This document shows, one piece after another, positions 29,301-40,728 of a DNA stretch of 64,000 bases (its first letter is position 1; each line of letters begins with the position of its first letter). The translations under genes were made by a program, and so were the position numbers. Below the pieces are notes generated by a model. That model did not search any database, had not been told where the DNA came from, and was given only the letters and a program-made list of their open reading frames with translations. This DNA comes from Blepharisma stoltei (lineage: Eukaryota > Ciliophora > Heterotrichea > Heterotrichida > Blepharismidae): assembly GCA_914767885.1 (NCBI GenBank), contig CAJZBQ010000054.1, forward strand, positions 186,001 through 250,000, given 5' to 3'.

Positions 29301-32300
29301 TGAAAGCCTAAATCTTGCTTTTGTGCAGGCTTTGGGTCTGCAAGGTTAACCCCAAGTTTAGCCTGAGGGATAGTTATTTCAATATCTTCATCTTCATTAC
29401 TTTATAAAAGATGGCCAGTTATATGAACTCTTATGTGATTTGTCAGTTTATCCCAGTTCTTGTAAGGGGATCCATTAATTTTAAGAAGTTGTTTTTCCCT
29501 AGCTAGGGCACAATATCAGGATTTCTTATGTAGACCTGCAGGCGTAGTACCAGAATCTGCCGTGAAAAATCCCATATTTCAGGATGCGAGCTTAATAGGG
29601 CCCGAAGGAGAACTCGGGAACGTTTGTTTTCTTTATGATCTTCAGTTAGAGTTGATGCCGATTGCTAGATATTTCCCAAGAAAATGCCTGGATAAGCCTC
29701 CCTGCAGCCGACATGACCATTTTTAATGAAACATACTCAAAAGGGTATATAATCAGTTGCTTAAATTTCTGATCGGCTCCCACGAGCCAAAGATAGATTT
29801 CACGAGTGAAAATCCAGAAATTCCACATGGAACCCCATTTTTGGCTCGCAGGAGCCGATCAGAAATAACGTCAAATAATTATAAGTATTAGCAGGTGCAT
29901 TGGGCCCGCTCGAACCTGAAGCTGGTGAAGACAGAGAGGAGCCAAAATAGACACTATATACCTGCTTTAATCTAATCTAATCAATCATCTGCATCAATAG
30001 GGTTAAATGTATTTTTACCTGCTATTACTACATCTTTTTTAGCAGGAACTTTTTCTTCGCTTTTTCTCCCTTGGATTTGTATATCAGAACTTATTCCAGG
30101 TTTCCCCATCTGTAAGCCAATGCTTGGAATTTCTTCTTTTAACTTTTGATTGGGTAATTTGAGGTCTTTATCAAAACCAGATTTTTCAATATTTAGCTTA
30201 ATCCCTTTAAACTGGAAAAATTATAGGTAAAATTTCATTTTTTGGGGTAAAATAACCCTATTTAAATTGTAATAATTTTTTTTAAATAATGTTTTGAACC
30301 TGCTTAATGGAGGGAGTGCAAATAAAACGCTATTTAGGCAGATGGCACTTTTTAAGATTAACATTTTAAAATAATTCTTCATATAAATAAATTAAAAATT
30401 CAAAAATTTTGAATACAATTTGATTTTATAAAATAACTTTAAATTTTTTCAAAAATTAAATTAACCCTCTTATTAGAACAGATATTTTTGGTCTAATTTA
30501 AAGGGTCAGGAGTTAGGATCAATATTGGCTTTGATAACAGGTGGGTTTGTAGAGTATTTAAGCTCATTTCCAGGCTGGTTTTGGGAGATAGCTTGGACTG
30601 ATGAGTTCTGAGCTCCAATTTTTATTTCTTCTTGTGGTATTTTAGGATTTGGGAGGTTTCCTTTTAGCTTGAGACTTTCTTCAGACTGCATTTTTCCTTT
30701 GAACTCAATACTTTCTTTTGACTTTTGAATGTCTAGTCTTTCTTCTAGCTTAGGCTCAGGTGCAGGCTGGGCGAGTTTTGCATCTTCTTCTCCACTTAGT
30801 CCTATTTTCAAGCCAGTCTTCAACTTTGGCTTATCTATTTCAATATTATCAGTCAATTTTGGCTCAAATTTTAATTTTGACTGCTTATTATCAATATTTC
30901 CTTTAATTTCAGTATCTTGCAATAAATTTCCTTTAGGTTTGCTTCCTTTTAGCGCTGGATCTAACCCTTGCACATTTCCTTGAAGCCCAAAATTTAAATT
31001 TCCTTTTTCTACTTTTTTATTCCCGATATCTTGTTGAGGGAATTTAACACCTTCAGGATTTATTTGTAAAGTGCCTTTTTTGTCAATACTTTCGTCTGAT
31101 GCCAATTTTGGTTTATTTAAATCTATGTTTTTGGCTTCAATTTTTGAGTCTACTCCAAAATTAGGTATGCTAGGACTTTCAAAATTGCCGCCTGATATAT
31201 TGGTAGATTTTCCAGACAAATTTATGCCAAATCCAGGCTCTTTTGTGGATTTTTCAATTTTAATATCAGTTTGACCTTCACCGTAAAGCTGTGGACCTTT
31301 TAGCTCAATATTCTTTCCTTTAGATGCTGCATTTAATTCAGGGGCTTGGAAATTGCCTTGAATTCTTCCGATTGGTTGAGGCCTCCCAATATCAACGTCC
31401 ATATCTGCCTCATCTGCATCTTTTACAACCATCTGCCCTTTTTGCATCCCTTTATTTATACCAACTTCAGCTTTGAACTTATCTTCGTTTTCTTTTATAT
31501 TTGGATCTCCTTTCATTTTAAATTCGCCTAATTTTGGTCCTTTATCCTCGCCTTTAAAGCCAAATTGCATTTTCGGGTCCTGAAATTTAAGTTTTGCGTC
31601 ATGTTCTCCAATTTCAATATTTTTGCTTTTGTCTGGACTTTCATTGGCTCTACCTCCTAGTCCAAAGCCTCCACTGATTTTTGGCACTTCTCCTTTAATT
31701 TCGATATTTTTGCTTTTGTCGGAGCTTTCATTACCTCTTCCTCCCAGTCCAAAGCCTCCACTGATTTTTGGTATTTCACCTTTAATTTCGATATTTTTGC
31801 CTTTTTCGGAGCTTTCACTACCTCTTCCTCCTAATCCTAGACCTCCGCTGATCTTTGGCACTTCTCCTTTAATTTCAGTGTTTTTGCCATTATCTGAACT
31901 TTCACTAACTCCTACTCTTTTAAGAGCTCCAAGATTTTTTGCTTTCAGGTAAAATAATTTTTTAGCAGATTTTAAAAATCCAAATATTTGAAGCGAAAAT
32001 CTAATATGATTTACAAATTTATGCTTAAAAAATGCAAGATACCTAAATTCATTAGAATTAGCTTAGATATCATTATAGCAATCATTAATTACATATAAAA
32101 ATATTTTAATTTAAAAAATTTTTGCTCATATTAGGTCTATTTTTTCCAATCATTTTCCTTGCTCTTAAAGGGAGCAAGTCTTCCTCCGAATCCAAGGCCT
32201 CCACCAATTTTTGGGGCTTCTCCTTTAATTTCAATATTTTTTCCTTTTTCTGGGTTTTCAACAGCCTTTCCTCCAAACCCAAAGCCTCCACCAATTTTTG

Positions 32301-33396
32301 GGGCTTCTCCTTTAATTTCAATATTCTTTCCTTTTTCTGGGTTTTCAACAGCCTTTCCTCCAAACCCAAAGCCTCCACCAATTTTAGGCCCATCTCCTTT
32401 AATTTCAATATTTTTTCCTTTTTCTGGATTTTCACTAGTCTTTCCTCCAAGCCCAAAGCTTCCACCTATTTTTCCTTCTCCTTTAATTTCGATTTTCTGG
32501 ACGTTAGGATCTTGCTTGATTTCTCCAGGACCTTGGGACTGAAATGTTGGAGGGTTTTTCCATTTGGATTCTTCTATTTTAGGCTGCATCACATTTTTAG
32601 GGTTTTCTTGGAGAATAATTACATCAAGATCGTCAACTTGTTCAAAACCTCTAGGCTTTGGTGGACTTACTCTTTGAGGATTTGCACTTGCTCCAACCAA
32701 TCCTGGCCCAGAAAACCCGATTTTTCTTGAAGGATTTGCTGCTTCTTTGCCTAAGCTTAATACATATTGATTTTCTTCATTATTCATAAGCTTGCTTTCT
32801 TCAGATAACTCTGACTCATTTGTATCCAGACGAATATTTGGTGCTTTTCCCCTAATATCCATTCCTTTTCCTTTGGCAAAGCTTGAATTTTCTTCATCAG
32901 AAATAGAGGAAAAGCTATTTTCTGAAAATTTTATTTGTTTTTTCTCGTTGAAACCTGAAGAAATTTTCGCGATTGGGTTATTTTGTTTTTGGGCTAGATT
33001 TGGCTTTGGGATATTAAAATCGAACTTTAGCTTTGAGTCAGGTACACTCGGCTGGTTTTGGCCTGATGCTTGCTGATTATTCGCTACGACAGAGCTTTCA
33101 CTTTCGGTGTCTCCGTACGACGAAGATGAGTGTGAATCTTCTTGAGAGTTAAAATTTCAAAAATTTTCTGGCTCAGCACCTTTTTCTGGCCTCGTACCAA
33201 TTTTTAAGCCTGAAATGGCTGATTGTCCTTCAGAAATTTTAGGAATTTGCTTTGGATTAGGTATTTCGATAGAGCTGCTTGAAGAGGACGACGATGAACT
33301 GCTTGAGCTTTTCTTTCTATATTTAGAGGAAGCCAATTTGATAGCTGGAGCACCTTGATTTACAGATAATGAAGGAGTTTTAATTTGAACATCCAT
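26388..33396 (-). CDS. Very long low-complexity repeat protein with C-terminal ELMO-like region
   Basis: ATG at 33396 (MDVQIKTPSLS). Coding pieces: 33396-32141, 31951-30516, 30200-30000, 29399-28103 and 27641-26388; all four gaps are IESs whose deletion keeps the frame, giving roughly 1,800 residues. The N-terminal part is Ser-rich. The middle is made of Gly/Lys/Pro-rich repeats with the core KNIEIKGExPKIxGGFGxGGR, loosely like AHNAK-type proteins. The last 250 residues are globular (DCFLSLFKCFG..., AWERIGIKNINTDLSWKG, FLEFLMRLSK) and resemble an ELMO domain (WxxIGF...D.RG). The ELMO call is weak. Trp by TGA in ENFWNFNSQ and AWERIG. Stop is TAA. Confidence 0.65.
27642..28102. mobile_element. 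SINE-like retroposon, family D, in coding sequence (461 bp)
   Basis: Flanked by a 15-bp duplication ttttacgatttcttc (27627-27641, 28088-28102), which contains TA. The interior is GC-rich (gtgacgtcaccgggcatttc, cccaccgggaaaactg). Deletion gives IIQTEEIVKKAPEKQKF in frame. Confidence 0.85.
29400..29999. mobile_element. IES (600 bp) with retroposon-like body
   Basis: TA pairs 29398-29399 and 29998-29999 give an in-frame join (KNTFNP-NEDEDIEI). The right part ends in a short tandem tail ttaatctaatctaatcaatc, like the tails of the other retroposons. It contains an inverted repeat gatcggctcccacgagccaa / ttggctcgcaggagccgatc. No clear target-site duplication. Confidence 0.75.
30201..30515. mobile_element. 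Family F MITE acting as IES (315 bp)
   Basis: The left end TAATCCCTTTAAACTGG matches the complement of the right end TCTAATTTAAAGGGTCAGGAG-TTA. Deletion between TA 30199-30200 and 30514-30515 joins ANIDP to KLNIEKSGF. A second, internal copy of the terminus is visible at 30242-30265. Confidence 0.85.
31604..31900 (-). repeat. Coding tandem repeats (about 87 bp unit)
   Basis: Three to four units encode the pattern KNIEIKGEVPKISGGFGLGG with spacer (R)xxESSDKS. Units are about 90% alike in DNA. They belong to the reading frame of the long protein. Confidence 0.85.
31952..32140. mobile_element. IES (189 bp), probably a MITE remnant
   Basis: TA pairs 31950-31951 and 32139-32140; deletion joins SKENDWKK to YLKAKNLGAL. 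It contains gaattagcttagatatcattatagcaatcattaatta-type sequence (32057-32094), the inner signature of family G MITEs, but its ends are worn. Confidence 0.78.
32170..32490 (-). repeat. Coding tandem repeats (about 87 bp unit), second block
   Basis: Four units of KNIEIKGEAPKIGGGFGFGG plus KAVENPEKG. The two central units differ at only a few bases, which suggests recent duplication or conversion. Confidence 0.88.
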
Positions 33397-33785
33397 TTTA
33401 TTAATCAATTTTAGAGTTGATGTAGAAAAAATATTTTGTGTTGGAAATTAGTGAATTTCTAGTTAAACAGTTTTATATCTTTATTAAATTTTATAACTGA
33501 CTAATAATTATGTATTAAGAGGGATGATGCTATCAAAAAGGGTGATAAAAGGGTAAGGTTATATATTGCAGCTAAGAAATTAAAAATATCTGTTTTAAAG
33601 TGTCTTAAAAACTATTAATAAATATTGATAGCAGAAATTCCAAAAGAATCTATTTGTATTTGAAAGTTTGAGACTTTTGTAATTTATTTTTTCAGAATAC
33701 TAATACTGCAAAAATCTTACGAGATAAATTTATGATAAATAAAAAATTATTAATTTTTATTTATCGAATTTACCCTTTATAATAT

Positions 33786-34297
33786 AAAGCTCACTTCCAC
33801 CTTTTAAATTGAACAAAAAATTGTTCAAATTGGGTTATTTTTTTTTAAAATAAAATTTTCTCTTTAAAAAATTATAAAATTTAAAAAAAATATAAATTAA
33901 GCATAATAGTTTGAATTTTAATTTATTTTTATGAAAAAATAATTAAAAAAATTAATCGATTCATTGTGAAAACTGTTTAAATAGCATTCTACTTGCATTT
34001 TTTCTATTAAATAGGTCAAAATTAATTTTATAAAATTTAGTATTTTCATCTTTATTTTTTTATAAAATATATAAAAAGATATAGTACTTTTAATTTTAAT
34101 TTATTTTATAAAGAGTTAAAAAAAAATTAATCGATTTAGTTTAAAAACTGCTTAAATAGCATTCTACTTGCATTTTGTCTTCAAATTACTTTTCTATCAG
34201 TAAAAATTTTCCTGTTGAAAAACAAATTTTATTCCAATTTAAACGCCGCAAAAAATGCAAACTTTACGGATGTTTGTTCCAATTTAAAAGGGGAGTA
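33786..34297. mobile_element. Composite family F MITE (about 510 bp)
   Basis: The ends (CTCACTTCCACCTTTTAAATTG and the complement of CCAATTTAAAAGGGGAG) are family F. Inside, the block aattaatcgatt...gtttaaatagcattctac...cttgcatttt occurs twice (near 33948 and 34122), and extra terminus copies lie at 33823 and 34225, so one copy is inserted into or next to another. It lies in the 3' flank of the OSCA gene. Confidence 0.72.
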
Positions 34298-34322
34298 AAT
34301 AATAAAAATATTTTTTATTAAT

Positions 34323-37300
34323 CTATACATCATCCTTTGTATTTTTAACACCCTTTGCTTCTGCGATATCATGAGCTGCATCATTAAGCGACACAAGTAC
34401 AGGCTTATATATTGGGTTTTGCATAATATCATACGACGGAATCCCATGTTCCTTTATTTCCTTATAGTTTGCTTTATACGTCCCCTGGTCATCCCTAGTC
34501 TGTTCATCTCCAACCTGAGCTGTCGTCTTTCTAAATTTCAAGACTTCATTAAGAATGATCACAGATATAAAAATCACAAAAATAAGCGAAATCAGCGTCA
34601 TATTCAAAACCCCTGAGTCCCTTGAAATCCTTTCTCTCAATGTCTCATGCTCTGGCATTATCTGTCTCGAATCATTCACATAAAGAGACTTCGGAAAAAT
34701 CTCATCAGCTCCATACATATAAAGTGAAAATCCACAGTGTAAAAGTACTGCGTAAGGCATATAAATTTGGAATCTATCATTAAGGTGGTTTGAATATAAA
34801 GGAGGGGTCCGGTAATAACGAAGAATAAGAAACTTATCAGTCCAATATGCAAAAAATAATGTAAAAAAACAAATAATGTTTAGCAGTGGCATACCTCCTG
34901 AGTACAGAAAACAAGTGAAAATCGTGTTCATGATTTGCGCAACTCTGACTGATAATTGAAATTCGGGGCCTGCAAACAGAGCGTTTAGCTCATGCTGCAT
35001 TTTGTAATATTTGTAAAAAAAGCGTCTTTTTATGACGTTTATAGGGTACATCACGAATAACGTTATAAAATGTGGGGATGCAATACCAATAAACATAGTA
35101 ACCACTATTGTGGCTCCTACCTTTGTGTACCAATCTCTTGAAAAATCATCATAATCTCCATTGAATAAATAATCTTTAAAGGCTAAATCTTTTACGAATA
35201 CAAGGTCCTCGAAATTTGCATTGACAAATAAATTTATCATTGAGGTATTGAAAAACAGCACAAAAAACAGCTTATTCATAATAGCTAACTGTTCTTTAGT
35301 CCACGTTGAAGCTCTTTCGTACCTAGTAAGCCATGCCAAAGCCCATTTTAACACATAGTTAATTGCAATAATCCCTATACTTGCAAACACTCTTACAGTT
35401 GTCGCAATTGATAATTGGGAAATGTAATCTTTGCAATAATGGTTGTAATCAGAATTATCAACGATTTTTGAAAAACTTTGCTGCATACACCAGCAGTATG
35501 TTTTTGTATCACTTGTATAGTTAGCCTCTGCGTATTCTAAGGAAGCGTCTTTATTAATTTTTTTTGCACAAGTTTCGGAGCTTGGTAGTAAATTTTCTTC
35601 TCTTTGGATGACACACATTAAAATAATAGACCCGATCATGATTCCAATTGATAAAGCAACGATAATGGTTCTGCGGATTTGGCGGTTTCAATGCCCATAC
35701 TCGAGATTTTCCCATTTGATATTTGAGGGCTCAACTGTAGGTTTTACTACTAAAGAGTAAGTCCCTCTAAATCTTAGCTCTTTTGGCTGCATTTGTTTTC
35801 GGAAAAGTTTAAGCTTAGTGTCATATGCAGTTAAGCACTTTTTACGAGAACTGACGTCATTGAATACTAAATATGCGCGGTCGACAATTAAATCTTCATT
35901 TGCTTCGGCAGCGTCTTTTCGTTTTCTAACTCCCCCCCCCCCTCCGTGAGCGAACAAAAAAATTTTGTTCGCTCACGGAGGGGGGTTAATTTTTTTTTTT
36001 AAAAAAAAAAATTTATATATAAATTTTATAAAAAATATTTTTTTCGAAATTAAAAAAATCCTAATTTGCAAAAATTGGGAAGCAAATATTAATTTAATTT
36101 GCAAAATTTATGTTTAAAACGCAATTTGTTTAAAATTAAACAGAATTAGCTCTAGATTTCATTATACTAATTATCACTTATATATCAAAATTTTTTTCCA
36201 TTAAAATTTTTTCTATTAAAAAAATTTTTGTTCACTCACGGAGGGTGGGTTTTTGGTCAAAAAATGGCGATTTTTCTAATGGTTTTGTTCGCTCACGGAG
36301 GGGGGGGGGGGGTAAGTAAGAAGTTTTTCATCAAATTCTCTTATGTCTTCTTGGATAGCTTTTAGTTTTGCTTCTTGAGTTGGATCGTTTTGTGCCATTA
36401 GTTTAAGGTACCCTTCTTGAAAAGACAATTTTGCTCTGGTTTTATAGCTTCCAAGCCAGCCATTATATTTTCTTGCTAACTCCCCCACAAGAGGCAGCTA
36501 ATTCGTTTTTTTAAAAAATTATAGATAAATTTTATAGTATTATTTTTTTCTAAAGAAATATTAATTTGTAAAATTTATGTTTTTAAAATTAAACAGAATT
36601 AGCTATAGATTTCATTATAGTAATTATCACTTATATATCAAAATATTTTTCATAAAAATTTTATAATAAAAAACAATTTTTTGATCACTTACGAAGCGGG
36701 ATTTTACCCAAAAATAGGGATTTTTCTAATGATTTTAGTAGTTCACGAGGGAGGAGTAAATATACTTCCACAACCTCCCCAAATTTCTGAAAATGCTCAA
36801 TAATTTCTTTTTCCTCTATATCTTCTGCAGGGAGTCCTTTAATTTCAACAGCATAATCTCCAGCAGTTACATTATCCTTAAAATTCTTCTCAGCTACTTT
36901 TTTTGAGAGCTTTTTATAGTACACTAAAAATCCAATAAACACAAAAGTATACAAAAAATCGGCGACAGCCACACGGATTTGATTATTTTCAAAATCATCA
37001 ACATCACTTTGTTCATCATCTAAAACTGCGTTAGCATCTTCAGTAACTGGTATAGACTTATAATGAAAAGCTCCATTATTTGCTAGAGTAATAGTGCTAT
37101 AAGATTTTTCACTATCTGCCGCATCAAGTCCAGATCCATACCAATTTTCTAAAATTGGCCAAATTGATATCAGACTAATGATAAGAAATAAAAAGGCAAA
37201 ATACTTGAGCATTGTAAAATATAGCTCAAGCCCGACTCCATACTCTCCAAGCACTTGTGGACTTGTGCTTCATACAGAGTATTCTACAAATCTTCCGTCG

Positions 37301-37494
37301 TCTGTCCAATCTCGAACTGTGTTTCTATCTCTAAATGCTTTAGCTTTATCTAAATCTGCAAACTGCACTGAGTCAGCTAAATCTTGTTTATTTTCTTCAT
37401 TTTCCAGTCCTATTCCGCCTTGTACAGCAATTCCTCCAGGCTGAATTCCGACCGCGTTTCCAATTTGATTTACCAGACCATCTATCACTTCCAT
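34323..37494 (-). CDS. OSCA/TMEM63 (DUF221, CSC1-like) ion channel
   Basis: Coding pieces 37494-36759, 36478-36319 and 35928-34323. N-terminal membrane segment LKYFAFLFLIISLISIWPI, then the cytosolic RRM-like domain (YAVEIKGLPAEDIEEKEIIEHFQKFGEVVEVYL), a coiled insertion, VDRAYLVFND, and a C-terminal array of about eight membrane segments (for example FASIGIIAINYVLKWALAWL, VGATIVVTMFIGIASPHFIT, IMNTIFTCFLYSGGMPLLNI). This layout is that of the mechanosensitive/osmosensitive OSCA/TMEM63 cation channels. Trp by TGA in EYSVWSTSP and YGHWNRQ. Two MITE IESs interrupt it; both deletions fit conserved spacing (VEVYLARKYNGW; EKLLRKRKDAAE). The stop is TAG. Confidence 0.85.
35929..36318. mobile_element. 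Family G MITE acting as IES (390 bp), young copy
   Basis: The left end is TAACT(C)n CTCCGTGAGCGAACAAA, followed at once by its own inverted copy; the right end is TTTTGTTCGCTCACGGAGG(G)n-TAAGTA. Frame is restored only with the inner TA at 36317-36318. Very similar over its whole length to 49385-49776. Confidence 0.9.
36479..36758. mobile_element. Family G MITE acting as IES (280 bp), diverged copy
   Basis: Ends TAACTCCCCCACAAG and the complement of TTCACGAGGGAGGAG-TA; interior carries gaattagctatagatttcattatag. Deletion between TA 36477-36478 and 36757-36758 gives EVYLARKYNGWLGSYK. Confidence 0.88.
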
Positions 37495-37531
37495 TATTAG
37501 CAGTTTCGTAATCGATATTAAAAGAAAATAA

Positions 37532-38691
37532 ATGTTTAATGTATATGCTTATGATCAAAAATTAAAAGAACGAAAACAAAAAGAAAAAGAAGCCCAAAGA
37601 GCGGTCAGCCAACGGCAAGTCGCTTTAAAAACTAGAAAAAAATATTTGGACAGTTATGATTATAGAATTAAGCAATTTATTGTTGCAATGATAAAAGAGC
37701 CATATAAAATGAAGCAATATCAGAGCCCACTAGAAGTGGCTGGAAGAATTACTGATCCAAGTAAATATAAAGGAGCTGCCAATATAATTCTGAAAGGCTA
37801 TAAGAGTGAACGGCAAAGAATTCTAGAGAATCTTCAAAATGAACAGTTCATCAAATCAAATCCTGTCACACCAGCTGAAAAAGTGACAAATAAAAGTGAA
37901 GAAAAAATTCTTCCAAACCGAATGTATTTTATCATATTTTTATAATAAATTTGTTAATTGATATTTTAATTATTTTTATATTGTAATTAAAATAATAAGG
38001 TATAAACCGAGAAATAATTTGGAAAGAATCAAAGACGAGCTCATGCAAAGACATGTCAATATTGAAGAAATCGAAGGCGAACAATACAAACCTCAGTCAA
38101 AGCCAGGACAAAAGCCTGGGAGCTCCAAAACTGAAGTAAACGTAGCCCACAAAGAAGAAGGACTGACCCCAAAACAGATCTTTGCAAGCCTCCACCATAA
38201 AACTTATTTTAAAGCTGTCAAAACAGTCCAAAGCCGAAGCCAAGCCAGCCTTACCCCTTCTGCAAAGCTTGACTACAATATAATTGACGGTGTAAAACAC
38301 TCAGCCAAAGGTATTGACCTCCGACCTGAAGAACTTAAAATACTTGCTACTGAAGCTTTAAAAGGGTGCAGGTCAAATGATTTTGCCTTTTTGATAGTGT
38401 CCATTTCACCGACAAATTTTTGGCCGAAAATTGATCGAAAACTTTGATAGTGAGACATTTGACCGAAAAAAATCGTTAATTTTCCCCACTATCAAAAATT
38501 TTCGACCAAATGGATTTGATGAAATGCATACTGTCAAAAATCCACAGTCATTTGACATGGAGCCTTTAAAATACTGCCACGTCGAAGACTCTCAGAATGA
38601 AAAATACTTAAAAGTTGGCCACGGCAAGCTTGTTAGCAACCCAGACCTGACCATTCTTGAAACCTATCAAGTCTTAAACAGGCTACATTAA
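37532..38691 (+). CDS. Uncharacterised coiled-coil protein with two IESs
   Basis: ATG 37532 (MFNVYAYDQKLKERKQKEKEAQRA). A charged N-terminal coiled coil is followed by helical, basic segments (YKGAANIILKGYKSERQRILENL). IES 37927-38002 joins NRM to YKPRNNLERIKDEL. A second interruption near 38390-38540 has unclear ends; after it the frame reads DEMHTVKNPQSFDMEPLKYCHVEDS to VLNRLH and TAA. Total about 330 residues. No family recognised. Confidence 0.62.
37927..38002. other. Short IES (76 bp)
   Basis: TA pairs 37925-37926 and 38001-38002, in-frame join PNRM-YKPRNN. Almost pure A+T. Confidence 0.8.
38390..38540. mobile_element. Inverted-repeat IES (about 95-150 bp), ends unresolved
   Basis: The motif tttgatagtg appears three times, once inverted, and the ends tttttgatagtgtccatttca / complement of tgaaatgcatactgtcaaaaa form an imperfect inverted repeat. 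The frame is closed in the middle by TAG and TAA. The pair suggested by the inner inverted repeats is out of frame, so the true boundaries remain open. Confidence 0.5.
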
Positions 38692-38709
38692 TAATAAATT
38701 TTAATTCAA

Positions 38710-40644
38710 ATGGAAACAGAAGAAATTCTATATATCGGATTCAATAAAGACCGAACTCTGCTGACTACTGGGTCCCGTGCAGGCTTCAAAGTTTTCAAAG
38801 TTTGACCAATTGAGCTTTTGCACCATGACGATAATGGTAACTTCAAAATTGTGGAAATGTATGAAAGCTCACAACTTATTGTCCTTGTCGGTGCAGGCGA
38901 ACAGCCTGCATTTTCACCAAGAAGACTGACTATTTGAAATCTTGCTGAAAGGACACCGATATGCGAAACTTCTTTCCCTGACTCAATTTTAGCAGTCAAA
39001 ATGAACCGAGTCAGAATCGTTGCTGTAATTTGTGATGGAATTTATATCTACGACACCACAACAATGAAAACTGTAGGGACGCTAAAGACTGTCAACAACC
39101 CCAAAGGCATAGCAGCCTTGTCGCCTTCACATTCTGCGTGCTGGCTGCTATATCCTTCAAGTGAGGAAAGAGGAAATTTTCATATTTATGACTGCTTTAG
39201 CTTTCAGCATAGAATAGAAGTGGTGGCTCATAACTCGAAATTGGCTTTTATAAGTATATCAGCTCAAGGGGATTTGTGTGCGACTGCCAGTGAGAAAGGA
39301 ACAGTTATTAGGGTATTTTCGGTGCCTGAGGGGAACAAGATTTATACGTTTAAAAGAGGACTGATGACTGCGCTGACGTATTCAATGAGTTTTAGCTTGA
39401 ATGGGGATTTATTGATGTCGTGCAGTGATACAGGGACTATTCATATATACAATATCAGCAGAGAAGATATAAGTGAAAAAAGATCTTGGGGAGATATGAT
39501 AAAAACGTCAATTTTTTCAGCTGCCAGCTTAGTGGTGCCTGAATCGTATAAAGACTCATTTGAGACGTCAAGATCTTATATTGTTGTAAGGACAAATTTT
39601 CAATCGCCTTATACAGCCACGCTGGTGCCTGATTCAAATTATTTGTTTGCTTTGAATAATTTTGGAAAATATATGGTATTTAGACTTGATTATAATAATG
39701 GAGGAGAAGGTGTATGGTCAAGCACAGGTAGCAACCCTACACCCACCCCCACCTTTTTTAATGGTACCCCCACCCCCCCTAAAAAATGGCACTCCCACCC
39801 CATCCTCCATAATATAGCATAAAATATATGAAAAATGCCAATTTAGAGCAGACGCAATAAATAAATTATTATTTTAAATATTCAAAATTACTGATTTATG
39901 CAAATATCCACATAGCGTAGCACAATCGATTAAGGAGTAGATGGGATGGGGTGAGAATTTCCTATAACTAGTAAGCTCACCAAATCTGAAAAAATTTGTT
40001 AGCAAGCATAATAATGATCTTTGGTATTAATTAGCAATATATCCTGCATATATTTATGAACTTTGTGGAACAATGGCTAAAAAGTCAAATTAGAGATCCA
40101 AAAGTAAAACTGACAATAGCAAATACTATTTTTATTAGCACTATTGAATCCTGCTACCAATTCAGTCCTGCAATCCTTGTACAATTGTCATTAGATTAGC
40201 TTTAATTTATGAATCCATAAATTTAATGCAAGTTATTCTATTATGCTTGGCTAATTTAATAATTAATGCCATTATCTATATTTTTGGCATTATATTTATA
40301 AATATAAAAAACAAATTTAATATATTTTCTAATTAATTGCTAATTAATTTAAATTTATTAATTAATCATAAATATAAAGTAATTTGTGGACTTAATTTAA
40401 AAATATAGTGTTTTAATTGGGTTATGTTTAATTTATTCTGCTTATTTCCTATCAAAATACTTCTATAGGATAAACCCGAGAGGAGGGGGTGGGGGTGCCA
40501 TCTGCGAAAAGGGGGTTCCCTTATTAGGGGGGTGGGGTGGGGGGTTCCCTTATTGGGGGGTGTCTGGTTGCGACCTATGCTTGACCAGGTGTAATCTTGC
40601 AAGAAGGAGATATAAATATGGTCCACACAGTTAATGAAGCATAA
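38710..40644 (+). CDS. PROPPIN WD-repeat protein (Atg18/WIPI type)
   Basis: Seven-bladed propeller that binds PtdIns3P and PtdIns(3,5)P2 and works in autophagy and endosome traffic. METEEILYIGFNKDRTLLTTGSRAGFKVF opens blade 1; later come ILAVKMNRVRIVAVICDGIYIYD, LCATASEKGTVIRVFSVPEGNKIYTFKRG and SFSLNGDLLMSCSDTGTIHIY. The lipid-binding motif L/FRRG reads FKRG, keeping the second Arg. Trp by TGA in FKVWPIE and LTIWNLA. An 879-bp IES (39715-40593) splits the last blade; without it the chain ends NNGGEGVILQEGDINMVHTVNEA and TAA. The presence of VAC14 in the same window is probably coincidental. Confidence 0.88.
39715..40593. mobile_element. Largest IES (879 bp), with G/C-rich inverted termini
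   Basis: The left end TA-TGGTCAAGCACAGGTAGCAACC matches the complement of the right end GGTTGCGACCTATGCTTGACC. The ends continue into C-rich (left) and G-rich (right) runs of CCCCACC type for about 110 bp, while the centre is AT-rich. TA pairs 39713-39714 and 40592-40593; the join keeps the propeller frame. Confidence 0.88.
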
Positions 40645-40728
40645 TATAATTTCATAAATTTAAATTATTTTGCAGGTCTTTCTAAGGTAGCAATTGTTTA
40701 TTCTAAATTTCTAAAAACCTTAACTATT

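Noticed and set aside
32106-32465. Alternative-frame repeats (LVEALGLEERLLKTQKKE) opposite the coding repeats
   Set aside because: Shadow of the KNIEIKG repeat frame; the annotated frame is continuous with flanking exons across IESs and this one is not.
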